Assembly (NCBI RefSeq): GCF_000876015.1
Contig: NZ_BBQM01000012.1
Location: forward strand, 744,001 to 808,000
Direction of reading: 5' to 3'
Origin: Cupriavidus basilensis
GTDB lineage: Bacteria > Pseudomonadota > Gammaproteobacteria > Burkholderiales > Burkholderiaceae
Length of the DNA: 64,000 nucleotides
Part shown: positions 54,848 through 63,637 of the stretch, one piece after another
Numbering within the stretch: the first letter of the stretch is position 1
Layout of the letters: the number at the start of each line of letters is the position of its first letter
Notes under the pieces: generated by a model
What the model was told of the DNA's origin: nothing
Database searches by the model: none
What the model saw: only the letters and a program-made list of their open reading frames with translations
Position numbers and translations under genes: made by a program

Positions 54848-56293
54848 ATGCCCGGCCTGAGTGCGCTCGACCTCGCCCGGATCCAGTTCGGGTTCACCAT
54901 CTCGTTCCACATCATCTTTCCCGCCATCACCATCGGCATGGCCAGCTACCTCGCCGTGCTGGAAGGCTGCTGGCTGCGCACGCAGAACCCGGTCTACCGC
55001 GACCTGTACCACTTCTGGTCCAAGATCTTCGCGGTCAACTTCGGCATGGGCGTGGTGTCCGGGCTGGTGATGGCCTACCAGTTCGGCACCAACTGGAGCT
55101 TCTTCTCCGACTTCGCCGGCAGCGTGACCGGCCCGCTGCTGACCTACGAGGTGCTGACCGCGTTCTTCCTCGAGGCGGGCTTCCTCGGCGTGATGCTGTT
55201 CGGCTGGAAGAAGGTCGGCCCCGGCCTGCACTTCTTCGCCACCCTGATGGTCGCGCTCGGCACGCTGATCTCGGCCACGTGGATCCTCGCTTCCAACAGC
55301 TGGATGCAGACCCCGCAGGGCTACGAGATCATCGACGGCCGCGTGGTGCCGGTGGACTGGCTGCGCGTGATCTTCAATCCGTCGTTCCCGTACCGGCTGG
55401 CGCACATGAGCGTGGCGGCCTTCCTCGCCACGGCGCTGTTCGTCGGTGCCTCCGCCGCGTGGCATCTGCTGCGCGGGCGCGACAACCCGGCCATCCGCAA
55501 GATGCTGTCGATGGCGATGTGGATGCTGCTGGTGGTCGCGCCCGTGCAGGCCGTGATCGGCGACATGCACGGCATCAACACGCTCGCCCACCAGCCGGCC
55601 AAGATCGCCGCGCTGGAAGGCCACTGGGAAAACCGCGGCAACGAGCCGCTGCCGCTGATCGTGTTCGGCTGGCCCGACATGGCGCGCGAGGAAACCCGCT
55701 TCGCGCTGGAGATCCCGCGCCTGGGCAGCCTCATCCTGACGCACACGCTGGACGGCCAGATCCCCGGCCTGAAGGCGTTCCCGCCGCAGGACCGGCCCAA
55801 CGCCACCATCCTGTTCTGGAGCTTCCGCGTGATGGTCGGGCTGGGTGTGCTGATGATCCTGCTCGGCCTGTGGAGCCTGCTGCTGCGCCGCGGCGAGGCG
55901 CTCTACCGCGCCCGCGCCTTCCTGCGCGTGGCGCTGTGGATGGGCCCGGCCGGGCTGGTGGCGCTGCTGGCCGGCTGGTTCACCACCGAGATCGGGCGCC
56001 AGCCGTGGGTGGTGTACGGCGTGATGCGCACCGCCGACGCGGTCTCGCCGCACGGCGCGCCCGAGCTCGCGCTGACGCTGGCGCTGTTCGTGGTGGCCTA
56101 TGTGTTCGTGTTCGGCGTGGGCATCGCCTACATGATGCGGCTGGTGCGCAAGGGCCCGGTCATGCACGAAGGCGACGACGATGAGAACGAGGACGCCGCC
56201 CGTCCGGGCCATCCGGCGCACACGCCGGCGCGCCCGCTGTCCGCCGTCGACGACCGCGGCGACGTGCCCGCCATCAACACTTCCGGGAGCTGA
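54848..56293 (+). CDS. cioA: Cytochrome bd-type quinol oxidase subunit I (CioA)
   Basis: A 481-residue membrane subunit that carries hemes b558, b595 and d and oxidises quinol. FGFTISFHIIFPAITIGMA contains the heme His21; RLAHMSVAAFLATA and GRQPWVVYGVMRT are conserved regions. The Q-loop between helices is short, as in the cyanide-insensitive CioA group rather than E. coli CydA. It has a C-terminal polar tail (about 440-481, rich in Asp, Glu and Pro). It is the first of three genes with cioB and a DUF2474 gene. Confidence 0.93.
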   Translation: MPGLSALDLARIQFGFTISFHIIFPAITIGMASYLAVLEGCWLRTQNPVYRDLYHFWSKIFAVNFGMGVVSGLVMAYQFGTNWSFFSDFAGSVTGPLLTYEVLTAFFLEAGFLGVMLFGWKKVGPGLHFFATLMVALGTLISATWILASNSWMQTPQGYEIIDGRVVPVDWLRVIFNPSFPYRLAHMSVAAFLATALFVGASAAWHLLRGRDNPAIRKMLSMAMWMLLVVAPVQAVIGDMHGINTLAHQPAKIAALEGHWENRGNEPLPLIVFGWPDMAREETRFALEIPRLGSLILTHTLDGQIPGLKAFPPQDRPNATILFWSFRVMVGLGVLMILLGLWSLLLRRGEALYRARAFLRVALWMGPAGLVALLAGWFTTEIGRQPWVVYGVMRTADAVSPHGAPELALTLALFVVAYVFVFGVGIAYMMRLVRKGPVMHEGDDDENEDAARPGHPAHTPARPLSAVDDRGDVPAINTSGS

Positions 56294-56295
56294 AC

Positions 56296-57303
56296 ATGGG
56301 TGTCGACCTCTCTTTGATCTGGGCCGTCATCATCTTTTTCGGGGTGATGATGTACGTGGTGATGGACGGCTTCGACCTCGGCATCGGCATGCTCTATGCC
56401 TTCGTGCCGGACCGCCATGACCGCGACGTGATGATGAACACCGTGGCACCGGTGTGGGACGGCAACGAGACCTGGCTGGTGCTCGGCGGCGCCGGCCTGC
56501 TGGCCGCCTTCCCGCTGGCCTACTCGGTGGTGCTCAGCGCGCTCTACCTGCCGCTGGTCCTGATGCTGCTCGGACTGATCTTCCGCGGCGTGGCGTTCGA
56601 GTTCCGCTTCAAGGCCAACGACCGCGAGCGCCACGTGTGGGACAAGGCCTTCATCTGCGGCTCGCTGGCGGCGGCCTTCTTCCAGGGCGTGGCGCTGGGC
56701 GCGTACATCGACGGCATCCGCGTCAGCGGCCGCGTCTTCGCCGGCGGCCCGCTGGACTGGCTGCAGCCGTTCCCGCTGTTCTGCGGCGTCGGCGTGGCGG
56801 TGGCCTACACCGTGCTGGGCAGCACCTGGCTGATCGTCAAGACCGAGGGCGACCTGCACCGGCGCATGCTCCATCTCACCGGCCGGCTGGCCTGGGTCCT
56901 GCTCGGCGTGATCGCCGTGATCAGCATCTGGACGCCGCTGGCGCAGCCGCGCATCGCCGCGCGCTGGTTCAGCCTGCCCAACCTGATCTGGTTCGCGCCG
57001 GTGCCGCTGCTGGTGCTGCTGTGCATGTACCGGCTGGTGCGCTCATTGCGCGCCGACGCGCGCATCGCGCCGTTCCTCTACACGCTGGCGCTGGTCTTCC
57101 TCGGCTACAGCGGGCTGGCCATCAGCGTGTGGCCGAACATCGTGCCGCCCAGCATCTCGATCTGGGACGCCGCCGCGCCGCCGCAGAGCCAGGGCTTCAC
57201 GCTGGTCGGCGCCCTGTTCATCATCCCGTTCATCCTGATGTACACGGTGTGGGCGTATTACGTGTTCCGCGGCAAGGTCAGGCACGGCGAGGGGTATCAC
57301 TGA
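56296..57303 (+). CDS. cioB: Cytochrome bd-type quinol oxidase subunit II (CioB)
   Basis: A 335-residue subunit with eight or nine helices. MDGFDLGIGMLYAFVPDRHD and VWDGNETWLVLGGAGLLAAF (about 18-65) are signatures of the family, which stabilises the heme site of subunit I. It begins 2 bases after cioA and overlaps the small gene that follows by TGATG. The oxidase reduces oxygen to water and supports growth at low oxygen or in the presence of cyanide. Confidence 0.94.
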   Translation: MGVDLSLIWAVIIFFGVMMYVVMDGFDLGIGMLYAFVPDRHDRDVMMNTVAPVWDGNETWLVLGGAGLLAAFPLAYSVVLSALYLPLVLMLLGLIFRGVAFEFRFKANDRERHVWDKAFICGSLAAAFFQGVALGAYIDGIRVSGRVFAGGPLDWLQPFPLFCGVGVAVAYTVLGSTWLIVKTEGDLHRRMLHLTGRLAWVLLGVIAVISIWTPLAQPRIAARWFSLPNLIWFAPVPLLVLLCMYRLVRSLRADARIAPFLYTLALVFLGYSGLAISVWPNIVPPSISIWDAAAPPQSQGFTLVGALFIIPFILMYTVWAYYVFRGKVRHGEGYH

Positions 57304-57458
57304 TGGCCGCGAACCGGCGCGAGGACGGCCCCGCGCCGCGCGGCTGGCTGGCGCGCGTGGGCTGGCTGCTGGCGATCTGGATCGCCAGCGTGGCGGCGCT
57401 CGGCGTGGCCGCGCTGCTGCTCCGGGGCGTGATGCGGCTCGCGGGGATGCACGCCTGA
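57303..57458 (+). CDS. DUF2474 family small CioAB-associated protein
   Basis: A 51-residue protein with a single transmembrane helix (about 20-42) preceded by GWLARVGWLLAIWIASV. The start overlaps the cioB stop (TGATG). Its size, position and Trp-rich helix match DUF2474, a partner of CioAB oxidases comparable to CydX. It is probably a structural subunit. Confidence 0.85.
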   Translation: MAANRREDGPAPRGWLARVGWLLAIWIASVAALGVAALLLRGVMRLAGMHA

Positions 57459-57508
57459 CGGCCGCGCGCCGGCGCACGCCGGCACGCGCCGACAGACGCC
57501 ATAGCGCG

Positions 57509-58048
57509 CTACTGCCCGTCCTTCCCCGCCAGCAGCGCCGCGGCATTGCGCGCGCCCATCATGGCCGCGGCCGCCGCGGCAGTGGCGCCGCCGGCATCGC
57601 GCGCGCCGGCATTGGCGCCGCGCGCGAGCAGCAGCTCGACGATCGCGGCGCGGTCGAACATCGCCGCCACCATCAGCGCCGTGCGGCCGTCGGGCGAGGC
57701 GCCCTCGACGTCGGCGCCGTGGTCCAGCAGCAGCGCGGCGATCTCCGCGTAACCCTTGAACGCCACGCCCGCGAGCGGGGTCTGGCCGTTGTCGTTGCGC
57801 AGGTCCGGCGTCGCGCCGCGCGCGAGCAGCACGCGCGCGGCCTCGGCGTGGCCGTGGTAGCAGGCCAGCATCAGCAGGCTGTCGCCCTTCTCGTTGCGCA
57901 GGTCGGGCGACAGGCCGCGCTCGAGCAGGCCGGCGAGCGTGGCCGCGTCGCCGGCGCGCGCGAGCGCGAAGACCTCGGCCAGCGCGGCCTGCATGCGCTC
58001 CTGGTCGGGGTCGGCCTGGGGTGCGGATGGGGATGAGGATTGCGTCAT
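57509..58048 (-). CDS. Ankyrin-repeat protein
   Basis: A 179-residue protein made of four to five ankyrin repeats, each about 33 residues: DLRNEKGDSLLMLACYHGHA, DLRNDNGQTPLAGVAFKGYA, ASPDGRTALMVAAMFDRA, and a final shorter ARDAGGATAAAAAAMMGARN. No signal peptide is evident, so it is cytoplasmic. Such short ankyrin proteins often occur near catalase or oxidase genes; it is convergent with the cio operon. Partner unknown. Confidence 0.87.
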   Translation of the reverse strand: MTQSSSPSAPQADPDQERMQAALAEVFALARAGDAATLAGLLERGLSPDLRNEKGDSLLMLACYHGHAEAARVLLARGATPDLRNDNGQTPLAGVAFKGYAEIAALLLDHGADVEGASPDGRTALMVAAMFDRAAIVELLLARGANAGARDAGGATAAAAAAMMGARNAAALLAGKDGQ

Positions 58049-58158
58049 GGCGTGGTCCCGTGCGTCCGGTCCGGTAGCTTGAATCCGGCTACTTTGCCGC
58101 ATCGGCGGCCGCTTGGGAAGCCGGCCGGAGGAAAGCGCGGGCCACGCGCCGCCGCGCT

Positions 58159-58193
58159 CAGGCAACCCGTTCAGGCAACCCGTTCAGGCAACC
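58159..58193. repeat. 13-bp tandem repeat across the SDR stop codon
   Basis: CAGGCAACCCGTT is present at 58159-58171 and 58172-58184 and partly (9 bases) at 58185-58193. On the minus strand it includes the stop codon of the SDR gene and two further copies of the same TGA, the copies being in different frames. Confidence 0.85.
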
Positions 58194-58951
58194 GACAGCG
58201 CGCCGTCCACGCCGATGCTCTGCCCGCTGATGAAGCGGCCCGCCGGCGAGGCCAGCAGCACGGCCAGCCCGGCCACGTCCTTCGCCTCGCCGATGCGCCG
58301 CATCGGGATCGCCGCGGCCAGCCGCGCTTCCTGCTCCGGATTGCCCCACAGCGCCTCGCGCGAGAACTCGGTGCGCACCGGGCCGGGGTTGATGGCATTG
58401 ACGTTGATGCCCTTCGGGCCGAGCTCCAGCGCCAGGCTGCGCACGGCCTGATCGGTCGCGCCCTTGGTGATGCTGTACATGCCGAGGAAGGCCGAGCCGC
58501 GCTTGGCGGCGATGCTCGACGTGAACACGATGGCGCCGTCGCCGCGCGCGATCATCTGCGGCGACAGCGCGTTGACCAGCATCAGGTTGCCGCGCACGTT
58601 GCCGCCCATCGCCTGGTCGAACAGCTCCGGCCCCTGCGTCAGCAGCGAGCCGGGCGTGGCGCCGGCCGCAGCGTTGAGCACCAGCGCGTCGACCCGGCCG
58701 TAGGCGGCCAGCGCCTGCTCGGCGAAGGCGCGCACGCTGTCCACGTCGGCGATGTCGCAGGCGATGCCCCGGGCCTGGATGCCCTCGGCGGCAAGCGTGG
58801 CGGCGGCCGCTTCGGCGCCGGCGCTGTCGCGCCCGGACACCACCACGGCGGCGCCCGCCGCGCCCAGCGCGCGGGCCATTTCCAGGCCCATGCCCTTGGT
58901 GGAGCCGGTGACGACGGCCACGCGGCCGGTGAGATCGAACAGGTTCTGCAT
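58184..58951 (-). CDS. Short-chain dehydrogenase/reductase
   Basis: A 255-residue classical SDR. Cofactor motif TGSTKGMGLEMARALG (about 15-30), NAAAG, catalytic Ser in FTSSIAAKRG, Tyr and Lys in MYSITKGATDQ, and the C-terminal GQSIGVDGAL. GGAG lies 8 bases before the ATG. It is divergent from a TetR-type gene, which probably represses it through the repeat at 59015-59050. NAD(P)-dependent oxidation or reduction of an alcohol or ketone is expected; substrate unknown. Confidence 0.92.
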   Translation of the reverse strand: MQNLFDLTGRVAVVTGSTKGMGLEMARALGAAGAAVVVSGRDSAGAEAAAATLAAEGIQARGIACDIADVDSVRAFAEQALAAYGRVDALVLNAAAGATPGSLLTQGPELFDQAMGGNVRGNLMLVNALSPQMIARGDGAIVFTSSIAAKRGSAFLGMYSITKGATDQAVRSLALELGPKGINVNAINPGPVRTEFSREALWGNPEQEARLAAAIPMRRIGEAKDVAGLAVLLASPAGRFISGQSIGVDGALSVA

Positions 58952-59014
58952 GACAAACACTCCTTGGTGAGGAAACGCGCCGCGGCCCGGGGGCGGGCCG
59001 CGGCCTCTTAAATG

Positions 59015-59050
59015 ATGACCGACATCTATTGAATAAATTATGGTCGTCAT
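59015..59050. promoter_or_regulatory. Imperfect inverted repeat between the SDR and TetR genes
   Basis: ATGACCGACAT (59015-59025) and ATGGTCGTCAT (59040-59050) form an imperfect inverted repeat around an AT-rich centre in an AT-rich island (59008-59065). The position between divergent genes suits a TetR operator controlling both. Confidence 0.6.
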
Positions 59051-59090
59051 ATAAAATCCGGTCAAGCAAAGTTTTGGCAGGAGAACGAAC

Positions 59091-59687
59091 ATGGCGCGCG
59101 CATCACGAGAACAGGCGGAAAAGCACCGCGAAGCGATCGAGGCGGCATCCACGCGGCTGTTCCGCGAACGCGGACTCAACGGCGTCAGCGTGGCCGAGCT
59201 GATGGCCGGGGCCGGGCTGACCCACGGCGGCTTCTACGGGCATTTCGCCTCCAAGGACGAACTGGTGGCGCTGGCGTGCCGGCGCGGCTTCGAGGAATCG
59301 GCGCAGCGCTGGGCGCGCCGCCTGGGCCGCGCCGGCGACGACAAGCACGCCATGCGCGCCAACCTGGTCGAGCCCTACCTGACGCAGGAGCACTGCGCCG
59401 CGCCCGGCGAAGGCTGCTCGGCGGTGGCGCTGGCCAGCGACGTGGCGCGCGAGCCCGTGGACAAGCCGGTGCGCCAGGCCTACCTGGACGGCCTCAAGGT
59501 CATGGTCGAGGACTGGATCAAGACCGTCGAGCACGCCGACCCGGCCGAGCGCCGCAAGCTGGCGCTGGCCGAGCTGTCCATGCTGCTGGGCGCGATGACG
59601 CTGGCGCGGGCCACCGCCGGCGATGCGCTGTCCGACGAGATCCTCGCCGCCGCGCGCGAGATGCTGCTGGGCCCGCTCGCGCCATAA
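59091..59687 (+). CDS. TetR-family transcriptional regulator
   Basis: A 198-residue repressor. The helix-turn-helix lies at about 33-52 (VSVAELMAGAGLTHGGFYGH), followed by FASKDELVA. The C-terminal domain has EHCAAPGEGCSAVALASDVA with two Cys that could respond to oxidants or electrophiles, as in the TetR_C_13 group. It faces the SDR gene divergently and is followed after 48 bases by an MFS gene. It probably regulates the SDR and perhaps the carrier. Confidence 0.92.
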   Translation: MARASREQAEKHREAIEAASTRLFRERGLNGVSVAELMAGAGLTHGGFYGHFASKDELVALACRRGFEESAQRWARRLGRAGDDKHAMRANLVEPYLTQEHCAAPGEGCSAVALASDVAREPVDKPVRQAYLDGLKVMVEDWIKTVEHADPAERRKLALAELSMLLGAMTLARATAGDALSDEILAAAREMLLGPLAP

Positions 59688-59735
59688 CGCGCGCACCCAC
59701 CCCGAACCACAACGAACTCCGCCCCCGGAACATTC

Positions 59736-61046
59736 ATGTTTGCTCAAGCGCTTTCCAGCCGGCTCGACCGGCGCGGCATCCACTATGCGTGGCTGATCGC
59801 CGCCCTCACCTTCGGCGTGATGCTGACCACGTCGGCCGCGCTCGGCCTGCCCGGCGCCTTCCTCAAGCCGCTCACCCGCGAAATGGGCTGGGACACCGAC
59901 CAGATCTCGTCGATCCTGGCCGTGCGCTTCGCGCTGTTCGGCCTGATGGCGCCGTTCTCGGCCATCCTGATGGAACGCTTCGGCGTGCGCAACGTGGTCT
60001 GGGCCGCGCTGGCGCTGATCGCCGGCGGCATGGCGCTGGCCACGGTGGCGACGCAGTTGTGGCAACTGTTCATCGCCTGGGGCCTGATGCTGGGCATCGG
60101 CTCCGGGCTGACCGCGCTGGTGCTGGCCGCGGTGGTGGCCAGCCGCTGGTTCAGCGCGCGGCGCGGGCTGGTGATCGGCATCCTCACGGCCAGCTCGGCC
60201 ACCGGGCAGCTGGCGTTCCTGCCGGTGGCGGCCTGGCTGATCGAGCACATGGGCTGGCGCACCGCCGTGCTGCCGGTGCTGCTGGCCTGCGCCGCGCTGG
60301 CCGCGCTGGTGTTCTGCTTCATGCGCAACCGCCCGTCCGACGTGGGCCTGGCCGCCTACGGCGAAGTTCCGCAGCAGGTGCATGCCGCGCCGGCCCAGCC
60401 GCCCGCGCCGCTCACGCTGCGCGGCCCCTTCGTGGTGCTGCGCGACGCCGCCCGCACCCAGACCTTCTGGGTCCTGGCCGGCACCTTCTTCATCTGCGGC
60501 CTGAGCACCAACGGCCTGATCCAGACCCACTTCATCGCGCTGTGCGCGGACTTCGGCATGGCCGCGGTGCCGGCCGCCGGGGCGCTGGCCATGATGGGCG
60601 CCTTCGACTTCGTCGGCACCATCCTGTCGGGCTGGCTGTCGGACCGCTACGACTGCCGCAAGCTGCTGTTCTGGTACTACGGCCTGCGCGGGCTGTCGCT
60701 GTTCTGGCTGCCGCACTCCACCTTCACGCTGTATGGCCTGTCGATCTTCGCCATGTTCTACGGCCTGGACTGGATCGCCACGGTGCCGCCCACGGTGCGG
60801 CTGGCGGGCGCGGCCTTCGGCAAGGAGCGCGCGCCGATGGTGTTCGGCTGGATCTTCGCCGCGCACCAGGTGGGCGCGGCCACCGCAGCGTTCGGCGCCG
60901 GCCTGACGCGCACGCTGCTGCTGACCTACACCCCGGCGCTGTACGCGGCCGGCGCCGCCTGCGCGCTGGCGGCCCTGCTGGCGCTCGCCGCCGGGCGCCG
61001 CACCGTGCGCGACGACGGCGCGCAGGTGCAGGCCGCCAAGGCCTGA
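59736..61046 (+). CDS. MFS transporter, monocarboxylate/OFA-like
   Basis: A 436-residue carrier with twelve predicted helices. The first half ends with the loop RFGVRNVVWAALAL, and the second half contains FDFVGTILSGWLSDRYDCRK, both forms of the MFS loop motif. The overall pattern (long central loop with NRPSDVGLAAYGE, and GLSTNGLIQTHFIALCAD) is that of the monocarboxylate/oxalate:formate group. Substrate unknown. It is followed by a clear terminator. Confidence 0.9.
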   Translation: MFAQALSSRLDRRGIHYAWLIAALTFGVMLTTSAALGLPGAFLKPLTREMGWDTDQISSILAVRFALFGLMAPFSAILMERFGVRNVVWAALALIAGGMALATVATQLWQLFIAWGLMLGIGSGLTALVLAAVVASRWFSARRGLVIGILTASSATGQLAFLPVAAWLIEHMGWRTAVLPVLLACAALAALVFCFMRNRPSDVGLAAYGEVPQQVHAAPAQPPAPLTLRGPFVVLRDAARTQTFWVLAGTFFICGLSTNGLIQTHFIALCADFGMAAVPAAGALAMMGAFDFVGTILSGWLSDRYDCRKLLFWYYGLRGLSLFWLPHSTFTLYGLSIFAMFYGLDWIATVPPTVRLAGAAFGKERAPMVFGWIFAAHQVGAATAAFGAGLTRTLLLTYTPALYAAGAACALAALLALAAGRRTVRDDGAQVQAAKA

Positions 61047-61100
61047 GACCGGGCCGGGCGCCCTGCCCGGTCTCCCCGGAACACCACCCAACGTCTCCCA

Positions 61101-61131
61101 ACGCCCGCCTTCGCGCGGGCGTTTTGCTTTT
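61101..61131 (+). terminator. Rho-independent terminator after the MFS gene
   Basis: ACGCCCGC (61101-61108) pairs with GCGGGCGT (61115-61122) around a 6-base loop and is followed by TTTTGCTTTTCC. It ends the TetR-MFS transcript. Confidence 0.88.
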
Positions 61132-61206
61132 CCGGATCGCCTCCGCACCCGGCCCGTGCCTGTTCCATCAGGAATACAAATGGGCGCATCAGCATTCTTT
61201 GCCTGC

Positions 61207-61241
61207 ATGTCACCCGGCTGACAACCCCTTTTCTTACTCTG
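61207..61241 (+). promoter_or_regulatory. Candidate Pho-box-like or palindromic site before the phosphatase-family lipoprotein gene
   Basis: ATGTCAC (61207-61213), four bases, CTGACAA (61218-61224) matches the 7-4-7 layout of a Pho box with a mismatch in the second half, and TACTCT (61236-61241) lies 11 bases further where a -10 is expected. The same bases can be read as an inverted repeat TGTCA-N6-TGACA, so another regulator is equally possible. Confidence 0.38.
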
Positions 61242-61324
61242 CCAACGCGTCACGGGGAGCGTGATCGGCAGCGCCGCGATGGCGGCGCGCGGCTTGAGAA
61301 ACAACGGAAAAGAGGGAAGCAGAC

Positions 61325-63346
61325 ATGGCATGGAAACAGCAGGCACGCATGGCGTGCAGCCTGGCCCTGGCGGGCGTGGTGGCCGCGTGCGGCGGTGGTA
61401 GCGATGCGCCGGCGACGGCGGCCCCGGACCAGGGCGGCAGCGGCGGCGCCACGCCGGGCGCGGCCGGCAAGAAGATCCTGCTGGTCGGCGTGGACGGCGC
61501 CACCTACAGCCAGTTGCAGAATGCGCTGATCCAGCACGGCATGCCCAACCTGGCCACGCTGGCGATCACGCCGTCGTCCACGGGCGGCAGGCTGGGCACC
61601 ATCAGCGAACAGGCGCCGCTCGACGCGCCGAGCTGGGCCACGGTGCTGACCGGCAACTGGCAGGACCGCCACGGCGTCACCGACGACCAGGCCGCCGCGG
61701 CCGGCCTGAAGGCCCCGAGCCTGTTCCAGTACCTGCGCGCGGCCAACACCGGCGCGACCCGGCAGCGCCTGGGCGCGGCCACCGGCGCGGCGGCGCTGCC
61801 GCTGCTGCTCAAGGCGGACGCCGCCGCCGGCAACCTCGATTCGCTGCGCGACTGCGCCTACGACGACAACTGCGTGACGCAGGAAGGCGTGAAGCTGGTG
61901 CAGTCCGGCTACGACGTGGTGTTCGCCCAGTACACCGCGCCCGACCTGGCCGCCGCGAGCCAGGGCTTCAACGGCGGCGCCTACGCCACCGCGCTGAGCG
62001 GCTTCGACCAGGCGCTCGGCAAGCTGCTGGCCGCCGTGCAGGCGCGCCGCCAGGCCAACCCCGGCGAAGACTGGCTGGTCGCCGTGACCGCCAGCCACGG
62101 GCTCGACGCCACCGGCGCCACCACCACGCTGCCCACGGTGGAAAACCGCACCGCGTTCATCGCGCTGAACAAGCCCTTCAACGCGCTCGCCGGCAACCTG
62201 CCCGCGGCGCCGGCCAACGCCGCCGCGCTCTCGGCCATGCCGAGCGAGGCCGACCTGCTGCCCACGCTGCTGGCGCACAGCGGCACCGCACTGCCGGCCG
62301 CCCAGTACAAGATCGACGGCGCCGCGCTGACCGGCGAGGCCGGCGCGCGCGCCATGAGCTCGGTGGTCGGCCAGTTCAGCAACACCCTGGTGCTGTCCTG
62401 GCAGAACCCCACCGCCGCGAGCGGCCCCATGACGCTGCTGCGCGACGGCGTGGTGATCGAGTCCGCGCTGCCCGCCGGCACCACCAGCTACGAGGACACC
62501 AAGCTCAACCCGCCCGACAGCGGCCTGTACCGCTACAACTACACGCTGGTGCGCAACGGCGTGCCCGTGTCCCTGCAGGCGCAGATCAACTACGTCAAGC
62601 CGATCGTGCTGGCCGACACGCTGCGCAACAACCTCGCCGCGTACTACAGCTTCGAGACGCTGCCCGCGCTCGATGCCAAGGGCACCACCACCATCGGCCC
62701 GTGGGTGGCCGGCACCGACGGCGGCTCGCTCGGCACCGACAACTTCGGCGCCAAGTCGCTGAAGGTCAACTCCAACATCGACGCCTACGTGCTCAAGCAG
62801 AGCGGCGCCGACATCGCGCTGTCGCCGCAGTTCACCATCGGCTTCTGGTTCAAGTCCGACTGCACGCAGGGCAACGGCACCGGCGAGCCGATCCTGTCGA
62901 ACAAGAACTACGTGTCCGGCGCCAACGCGGGCATCGCCTTCGGCCTGTTCGGCAGTTGCGAGGTGCGCTTCAACATCGGCAGCGGCGGCAAGCGCGACGA
63001 CATCCAGGGCATGACGTTCAGCGCCAACCAGTGGGCCTACCTGGCCCTGTCGGTCAACGCCACGGCCAAGACCTTCAGCGCCTACATCATCGACCCGGTG
63101 CTCGGCGTGCAGAAGACCGAGAACAAGGCCATCGCCAACACCGACGTGACCAAGCTGGGTGGCCTGGCGACCGGGCAGTGGGGCATCAACGACGATGCCA
63201 CGCATGCCTACGTGCCCAACAACGGTGGCTCGCTCAAGGGCGTGATGGAGTTCAACGACCTGGCCATGTGGACGCGCCAGCTCAGCCTGTCCGAACTGCA
63301 GACCATCACCGGCTCGCGCCAGCCGCTGTCCACGCTCAACCCCTGA
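61325..63346 (+). CDS. Alkaline-phosphatase-superfamily lipoprotein with LamG-like C-terminus
   Basis: A 673-residue lipoprotein (lipobox VAAC, Cys22). Residues about 45-340 form an alkaline phosphatase/nucleotide pyrophosphatase-like domain: KILLVGVDGATYSQL has the first metal Asp, LDAPSWATVLTGN the Thr/Ser nucleophile region and VTASHGLDA the later metal His. Residues about 350-420 look like a fibronectin- or immunoglobulin-like linker. Residues about 430-660 resemble a concanavalin/LamG domain (LAAYYSFETLPALDAKG, ALSPQFTIGFWFKSD). It probably binds a polysaccharide or membrane surface and cleaves phosphodiesters. Confidence 0.78.
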   Translation: MAWKQQARMACSLALAGVVAACGGGSDAPATAAPDQGGSGGATPGAAGKKILLVGVDGATYSQLQNALIQHGMPNLATLAITPSSTGGRLGTISEQAPLDAPSWATVLTGNWQDRHGVTDDQAAAAGLKAPSLFQYLRAANTGATRQRLGAATGAAALPLLLKADAAAGNLDSLRDCAYDDNCVTQEGVKLVQSGYDVVFAQYTAPDLAAASQGFNGGAYATALSGFDQALGKLLAAVQARRQANPGEDWLVAVTASHGLDATGATTTLPTVENRTAFIALNKPFNALAGNLPAAPANAAALSAMPSEADLLPTLLAHSGTALPAAQYKIDGAALTGEAGARAMSSVVGQFSNTLVLSWQNPTAASGPMTLLRDGVVIESALPAGTTSYEDTKLNPPDSGLYRYNYTLVRNGVPVSLQAQINYVKPIVLADTLRNNLAAYYSFETLPALDAKGTTTIGPWVAGTDGGSLGTDNFGAKSLKVNSNIDAYVLKQSGADIALSPQFTIGFWFKSDCTQGNGTGEPILSNKNYVSGANAGIAFGLFGSCEVRFNIGSGGKRDDIQGMTFSANQWAYLALSVNATAKTFSAYIIDPVLGVQKTENKAIANTDVTKLGGLATGQWGINDDATHAYVPNNGGSLKGVMEFNDLAMWTRQLSLSELQTITGSRQPLSTLNP

Positions 63347-63369
63347 TTCCCCCCAAGAGAGCCCGTCAC

Positions 63370-63558
63370 ATGAAGCCTTCCAAACCGATCCTCGCCCTGC
63401 CCGGCTGGCTGGCGGCCCTGGCGCTGTGCGCCGCGCTGACCGCCTGCGGCGGCGACGACAGCAGCCCCGCCGGCGCCCAGCAGCCCGCGCAACCGTCCCA
63501 GCCTTCGCAGCCGGGGCAGGAGCCCGCCGTCACGCCGAAACTGCGCTGCGCGCCCTGA
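63370..63558 (+). CDS. Very small lipoprotein
   Basis: A 62-residue protein with a lipoprotein signal (lipobox LTAC, Cys26), then a Pro/Gln/Ser-rich tail ending PKLRCAP. Nothing else is visible in it; the tail may be a linker left after truncation of a larger lipoprotein. It lies between the phosphatase-family lipoprotein and the phospholipase C gene and is probably co-transcribed. No frameshift partner was found downstream in other frames. Confidence 0.6.
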   Translation: MKPSKPILALPGWLAALALCAALTACGGDDSSPAGAQQPAQPSQPSQPGQEPAVTPKLRCAP

Positions 63559-63637
63559 TGCGCCTGCCCGGCGCCACGCGCCGGGCCGCCATCGCACGCA
63601 CCGATCCGCCGAACCAGCCTAGCCAGAACAGACAACG

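Noticed and set aside
63370..63637. Frameshifted larger lipoprotein continuing after the 62-residue one
   Set aside because: No downstream frame before the phospholipase gene gives a plausible continuation; the region is short and GC-rich.
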